Of a DNA stretch of 64,000 nucleotides, positions 59,192 to 64,000 are shown piece by piece. Within the stretch, counting starts at the first letter, position 1. Every line of letters starts with the position of its first letter. Below the pieces are notes generated by a model. It searched no databases and was not told the DNA's origin. It worked only from the letters and a program-made list of their open reading frames with translations. A program made the translations under genes and the position numbers. This DNA comes from Annona cherimola (taxonomy: Eukaryota > Streptophyta > Magnoliopsida > Magnoliales > Annonaceae), in contig CM059972.1 in NCBI GenBank assembly GCA_030490835.1, forward strand, positions 92,675,137-92,739,136, in the 5' to 3' direction.

Positions 59192-59739
59192 TCTTTTTAT
59201 TAGTATTATATACACTATAACATCTAATATTATAAATCATGTACTTTCATAATCTTTACCACACTCAAGATAGACAACCGTAAATACCCGTATTGTCGTG
59301 AAATACTAAACAGCTGCCAAAGGCAGGAATCCAGCCCACATCTGCCCGTTTGCAAGTGCCCTAACAACTTTTAAGCTATATTGTGATGTTCAAATTTTGA
59401 GATTTTTCTATCAAATGTCGAAATTTTAAATGTTAATATAGAAAATGGTACTTTTCAAGGGAAAATGCATCTGACAGAGAAAAATATATATACAGAGCAC
59501 TGAAATGATAAGTTCGGTGAAATCTCCCGGCAAAAACAGTAACATTGATGATGTTTGGAAAAATTTTCAATGGGATTTTGCATCGATTATGATCCGGATG
59601 GATGTCTTACGATGATGGTAAATTAAAACAATATAAGCACACGTTCAAATATGTTTAAATATTCTCAAAAATACATATGTTTAAAGAAAACTCATCATGT
59701 GCAAATGGATTGCATTATAATTATGTTGTAGTCTACCAC
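59192..59739. other. Intergenic, nothing recognised
   Basis: A+T-rich with no open frames or inverted repeats of note. Confidence 0.4.
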
Positions 59740-60055
59740 TTCAAAATGGGCCCCACACATATTAAAATATAATAATACTTTATACAATCATTTATCCATA
59801 TAAGAATCATACTTTAGGTGATTTGGAGGTTGAAAATATCACTTTAAACTTAATATTTGTATTAAACTATTTTATTATGTTGATTTATATTATTTTAAGA
59901 TGGTGCACATGCACATATTAGATTTGGATGAAAATTAGTAAGTTAATAAAGTGAATAATTGTAAATAAAATGGGTGAAGTAGATTTTTTATTCATAATCA
60001 AGTAGAACCCACACTACATGGACTGCACTGTAATTATGTTACAGCCAAATGCTCT
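59740..60055. repeat. Second copy of the dispersed repeat at 22640-22945
   Basis: Shares the order TATACAATCATTTATCCATATA-like, CACTTTAAA, ATTAAACTATTTTATTATGTTG, GATGAAAATTAGTA and TGGGTGAAGTAGATT with the earlier copy, same orientation. Short near-palindromic words (ATTATAATTATGTTG and TGTAATTATGTTACA) lie at its two edges. Confidence 0.65.
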
Positions 60056-60234
60056 TAAATAAATTCTATGTTTAAATATGTTAAAATTAAGCATAATGTC
60101 AAGAGAGTGGACTCTTACTATTTGGGTTAAAATTTGTTGAGTCAAAAATGAAAATATGTACTTTTGGTAAGTCCTAAATATGTGACACTTAAAAAAGGGA
60201 TTTTTATAAATATGCATGTAAAGTTTGACCAATC

Positions 60235-60640
60235 TTACATTTGTGTCTATAAGTTTTCTGAAATTATAAATATTCCTACAAAGTTTGTATAAAATTACAA
60301 ATGTATCCCTTCCATATAGAACCCGTTAAATTTTCCCGTAAAATGATGAAAATGCCCTTTAAGCTAATTGATACATTTGCAATGTTTTCGAAAATTATTT
60401 GCTATTTGATTATTTTTTATATTTTTACTTATCTTACTATTTTAGATTTTTTACAAACATATTTAGAATATTTAAAAAAATTGCAAGTGTATTACTTGGC
60501 TTAAAGGACATTTTCATCCTTTTACAGAAAAATCTAACAGCATCCTAACAGAATGCAAACTTTGTATGTATATTTATAATTTTAGCAAATTTAGGAATAT
60601 AAATACAATAATGGTCAAATTTTGTAAGCATATTTGCAAA
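60235..60640. repeat. Probable fold-back element
   Basis: Left words (TTATAAATATTCCTACAAAG and ATGATGAAAATGCCCTTTAAG) face inverted right words (CTTTGTATGTATATTTATAA and TTAAAGGACATTTTCATCC). Boundaries approximate. Confidence 0.55.
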
Positions 60641-61242
60641 AATCCTATAAAAAAACCAGCAACATAATCACACGTTTCGTGATGGATGGATCTGGTGTCG
60701 GGAGGGCCTCATTTCCACGTGGCATTGCATTGCAAACACCGTGAGAATATAAGGAAGACAGGATTAGAACAGGGGGTAGACTGTTGTAAGGGGAGCAGTG
60801 CACGCCCACGGACACTTACTCATGAGCTCGTGTCGAGTTCAAGCAATCGGGTTCATGATAATGGGGCACTCGGCATGATGGCAATTGACACATTGGCATG
60901 CCTTGGATAGAATGAATCCTATAAGGGTATGATTTAATGCAAACCATGTGTCCATGAGCACCTTTATTTTTTAAAATTTTAAAAAGATTTTTATAAAAGA
61001 TATAGACCATTTATAACATTGATTCATGGTACTTAGGCACCAAAACTCATATATTAAATGACATTTAAAAAAAACTCACCTATTAAAAATTTTTATACCA
61101 TTTTTATTTTTATTTTTAATAGTTATATATTTACTTTCAAAAGGTAACGAAAATGATTTTTGATGTCATAGAAAATACTTATTAACAAAGATAACAAATG
61201 GTTTGGGTTTTTAAAAAAAATTAAAATAAAAATCAAAGGAGT
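60641..61242. other. Intergenic, nothing recognised
   Basis: A frame at 60686-60910 (plus) has no recognisable motif. The rest is A+T-rich. Confidence 0.35.
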
Positions 61243-61251
61243 GCATGGTGC
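61243..61251. repeat. Left 9-bp target duplication of the Pack-MULE
   Basis: GCATGGTGC, identical to 63539-63547. Confidence 0.95.
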
Positions 61252-61468
61252 GGGAAAATTGCGCCATAGACCCTCTAACTATGCGTATTGGCATTTTAGA
61301 CCCCGACGTTTGCGTATTAGCATTTTAAACCCCCGAAAGTTTCGACCTTTGCATTTTAACCCTCGCACCCTCACGGCGTCAACAAAGCAGCATCTGTCCG
61401 TCCGAAATGATGAAAAAAAACAAAAATACCCTCGTGCCTATGCTTTAAATACAGGGCTTAAGCTTTTG
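61252..61468 (+). repeat. Left inverted repeat of the Pack-MULE
   Basis: 217 bp, G+C-richer than the flanks. Its frame at 61241-61573 recurs from the other inverted repeat at 63277-63549 and is therefore not a gene. Confidence 0.95.
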
Positions 61469-61504
61469 AATCGCGTTGTGGCACTTCTTGCAGTTGGAAC
61501 TGGT

Positions 61505-62090
61505 CACCCATGCTTTATCATGCTTCGGTCGTCGATACTTGCGAACTTCGGAGGTGAACTTCGGAGGTTGTAAGGAAGCGGGCCGGTGAAATCGTTGTCG
61601 GATGCATTGATGCTCTGCAGTCCAATCGAAGCATCGAGGCTCATGGGGAAAGGCCCCACGCAGAAATTCTGGCTCACGTCGAGGTTCCTCTATGCGATGA
61701 GGCTGGAGAGCGACTTGGGGAGTGGCGAAGAGGAGTTGCAGCTGATGTTGAGGAACGAAAGGCTGCCGAGGCGTTGGATGTCGTCGGAGATGCTGCCGTT
61801 GAGGTTCATGTTGCCGAGGTCGAGCTTCTCGACGGCGCCGGCGGCGTTGCATGTAACGCCGGTCCAATTACAGTAAGGCAGCTGGGTCTCTGGGCTTTCC
61901 TCTCTTGGGGATATTTTCCAATTCGCTAGACAATCCAGCGGATTGATCAGGCTATATTTTATGGATAGCAGAGCAGCCGAGTCATTGGGCCTCCATTCCA
62001 ATCCTAATGAAGAATTGGCAGTGGAACATAGAAGAAAAGCAGCAGGAAAAGTGGCTGCATTCTGCAACTCGATTTCCTTAATTCGTTCCT
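61505..62090 (-). pseudogene. Captured N-terminal fragment of an LRR receptor-like kinase
   Basis: The minus-strand frame 62067-61690 contains NDSAALLSIKYSLINPLDCL, CNWTGVTCN and LDLGNMNLNGSISDDIQRL, the LRRNT cap and first repeats of an LRR receptor kinase. After an in-frame TAG the same frame continues with LDVSQNF and LQSINASDNDFTGPLP to about 61530. A signal-peptide-like start (MQPLFLLLFFYVPL) lies in another frame at about 62080, so a frameshift is present near 62030. The pattern resembles the PXL1/MIK1 group (from memory). There is no transmembrane segment or kinase domain. Confidence 0.85.
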
Positions 62091-62529
62091 CTTTTCTACT
62101 TCTCTTCTTCCATTCTTATTTCGTTGCAATGGAAGAAAGAAGGCCGGAGAGTTATACGAGGGAAATGGGAAGTCAGAAGAGGGCCGCTTCTTAAAAAAAT
62201 GGAATTGATATTTCCACCACCCCGAAAACTGCTAGATGGGACCCCCACGAGTTTGATTCATGAATTGTTTTGTCCGGGGATGTTTGATGAGTGGCGAGAG
62301 TATCGATATTGTGGGTTGGTTATAGCAATTGCCATTGAATAATGGACTTGTATTTTTGCAAGCTCGTGAGATCTTGGGTTTTGCAACAGCTGTTTGGAAT
62401 TGGAAGGTTTGGACAGATCTTGGAATCTGCTCGAAATAGGAAGCATCTCCCGACATGAGAGATGGGTAGGGAGCATTTTTAAAACTTACAAGGAGATGGA
62501 AACCATGTGAACAGCTCATGAACCTCTTC

Positions 62530-62830
62530 CTTGCTGTCCCTCGGGCATCGCCTACTCCAACCCCAAGCACACTAGCTTCTGGAACAGAACTTCCAGCTGT
62601 TGTTGATGAGGTGTGGGTGCCATGGCCATGGGCATCTCAAGGGGACACATACTCCACAATCGGCGGCTGCACCGGCGGGTAAGTCGATGTGCGGCCCTTT
62701 GATGTAGAATCAAGCATCGATGAGCTTCCGGTTGCAGAGAGAAGAGTTGAAGTTCTGCCCTTCTATACAGATACGTTGCCATTTCTTAGGCGCGGGTGGC
62801 ATTCCATGGTCTAAAAAGCAAGGAGAAGAT
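62530..62830 (-). pseudogene. Captured subtilase (subtilisin-like protease) fragment
   Basis: The minus strand reads DHGMPPAPKKWQRICIEG, then FNSSLCNRKLID and, after a stop and a frame change, the catalytic-His motif GHGTHTSST at about 62601-62627, followed by AGSSVPEASVLG and GDARGTA. These are consecutive landmarks of a plant subtilase catalytic domain upstream of its Asn and Ser residues. Stops occur where Arg is usual (before FYIKG and before DAHGHGTHT). The catalytic Asp region is not seen. The fragment ends at about 62530. Confidence 0.8.
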
Positions 62831-63321
62831 GGAAGGTGGGGGAGTTGGAACTTTCCATGGGATGAGATGGGCGTTAGAGGAGGGGGTTTGCATGGCTGGA
62901 TTTGAAGTTTGGTGGGGTATTTGAAGGTGGGGATTGAAGAATTTGAAATTGAAACTACACATTTTCTCTCTCGATCGGTGTCCGTTCAATTTTTCTTTCT
63001 TTCTTTCTTGCAAAAGAAAAACAAAGCCGAAAATCAACCAGCCTTACATTAAAAATAACGAGGATGATTAGGAAATATGAAGGAAAGATGGAAGGTTTTG
63101 CGTGTTGGAATTGCCCTGGGGCGAGTAGCACATGGGGAGAAAACGATAATTAAAAATGCGGCCGCGTCTCTTTTATCTTTTTCGTTTTTTGAAACTCCAT
63201 GATCATGAAAAGTAGGAGGAAAGAAGATGAGCATGTGCTGGCAATCATTATCGGCATTTCTCCTGGTCCTTCTAGATTACGCGAACTGCTCTCTCATCAT
63301 TGACCACAGGCATGTCAATGT
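62831..63321. other. Pack-MULE interior, unidentified
   Basis: May include sequence captured with the subtilase fragment (intron or 5' region), since coding similarity stops near 62830. A TTTC repeat lies at about 62991-63010. No domain recognised. Confidence 0.4.
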
Positions 63322-63538
63322 CAAAAGCTTAAGTCCTGTATTTAAAACATAGGCACGAGGGTATTTTTGTCTTTTTTCATCATTTTGGACGGACAGATGC
63401 TGCTTTGTTGACGCCGTGAGGGTGCGAGGGTTAAAATGCAAAGGTCGAAACTTTCGGGAGTTTAAAATGCTAATACGCAAACGTCGAGGTCTAAAATGCC
63501 AATACGCATAGTTAGAGGGTCTATGGCGCAATTTTCCC
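63322..63538 (-). repeat. Right inverted repeat of the Pack-MULE
   Basis: Inverse of 61252-61468, the same length. Confidence 0.95.
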
Positions 63539-63547
63539 GCATGGTGC
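63539..63547. repeat. Right 9-bp target duplication of the Pack-MULE
   Basis: GCATGGTGC, identical to 61243-61251. Confidence 0.95.
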
Positions 63548-64000
63548 ACGTGGGTTGCATTAAACCTACACTCGCAATACGTGGGATTTTAACTTGGGTT
63601 GAGTTGACCCCAGAACTAATCAGTCAAACTTAAAAAACAATACGCCATTAGAACTTGCTAGAAGAACTCTAAGTTGTAAATAAGACTAGAATTCAAGCAA
63701 AACCAAATCTAAGAAACCTACTTAATTTTTCTCTTTTTATTTGATGTAAACTATAATATATCCATAGTATCTAAAAATATGTGTATACAAGTAATATTTC
63801 TTCATATGTATATATTTTGTATTATTTATAATTATTTTTCAATATATATTTATCATATTGAAATTATATTACAGGTAAATTATATTATTTTCATCTACAT
63901 ATTTATGTTTATATTATTTATTTTGAGTTTATTTATTTTTTTCTTATATCTTATTTTGAAATTTAACTTTTTTCTAGAAATATATGACATATTACTATAT
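63548..64000. other. Intergenic, very A+T-rich
   Basis: No open frames or repeats recognised up to the end of the window. Confidence 0.4.

Larger units (their letters stand above)
61252..63538 (-). mobile_element. Pack-MULE, 2,287 bp, carrying two gene fragments
   Basis: Inverted repeats of 217 bp (61252-61468 and 63322-63538), beginning GGGAAAATTGCGCCATAG, are nearly identical. An exact 9-bp duplication GCATGGTGC flanks the element. The interior has no transposase. It holds pieces of a subtilase and of an LRR receptor kinase, both reading on the minus strand. That combination defines a Pack-MULE, mobilised by a transposase encoded elsewhere. The large MULE at 41594-59190 has different inverted repeats, so it is not an obvious helper. 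Confidence 0.95.

Noticed and set aside
61445..61867. 140-aa Arg/Gln/His-rich minus-strand frame
   Set aside because: Out-of-frame reading of the captured LRR receptor fragment.
63277..63549. Protein nearly identical to that at 61241-61573
   Set aside because: Both are translations of the Pack-MULE inverted repeats, not a duplicated gene.

Overview
The window is nuclear DNA of a flowering plant. Its A+T-rich non-coding sequence, plant transposon families, endogenous caulimovirid and two plant genes (a PPR gene and a 12-exon chloroplast-protein gene with introns up to 2.6 kb) all fit this. The species cannot be named from the sequence. I saw no convincing tRNA, rRNA or CRISPR locus. Most of the 64 kb is transposon-derived.

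Layout. 1-3385: unassigned repeats, including one half of an older LTR-like repeat. 3386-10343: a defective Ty1-copia retrotransposon on the minus strand, with 5-bp target duplications CCTAG, a 1,650-bp 5' LTR and a 3' LTR cut down to 234 bp. 10349-14610: the other half of the older repeat, then a cluster of MITEs and fold-back elements. 14615-22530: a decayed endogenous caulimovirid on the minus strand, slightly longer than one genome unit, between a TG and a TA microsatellite. 23662-25551: an intronless P-class PPR gene, minus strand. 25552-29538: MITEs and a SINE carrying a nested hAT MITE. 29539-38320: the LPA3 (LOW PSII ACCUMULATION 3) homologue, plus strand, 12 exons, predicted 394 aa. 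38321-41590: small repeats.

41594-59190 is a Mutator-like element (MULE) of about 17.6 kb with ~116-bp terminal inverted repeats. A broken FAR1-type transposase gene reads inward from the left. A broken accessory gene, related to plant transposon-associated proteins, reads inward from the right. This convergent layout recalls MuDR. Around and between the genes lie many copies of a ~100-bp repeat carrying the palindrome AGCATGCT. Three later insertions enlarged it: two solo LTRs of the same copia family as the element at 3.4-10.3 kb, one of them inside the transposase gene, and a 5'-truncated LINE.

61252-63538 is a Pack-MULE with 217-bp inverted repeats and an exact 9-bp target duplication. 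It carries fragments of a subtilase and of an LRR receptor kinase in the same orientation.

Only the PPR gene and LPA3 look like intact host genes. Both probably encode organelle-targeted proteins: the first a predicted organellar RNA-binding protein, the second a photosystem II assembly factor. Points of most interest are the convergent two-gene MULE with its internal repeat array, the palindrome arrays just upstream of the TATA box in all three copia LTRs, the two-gene Pack-MULE, and the terminally redundant viral insertion.
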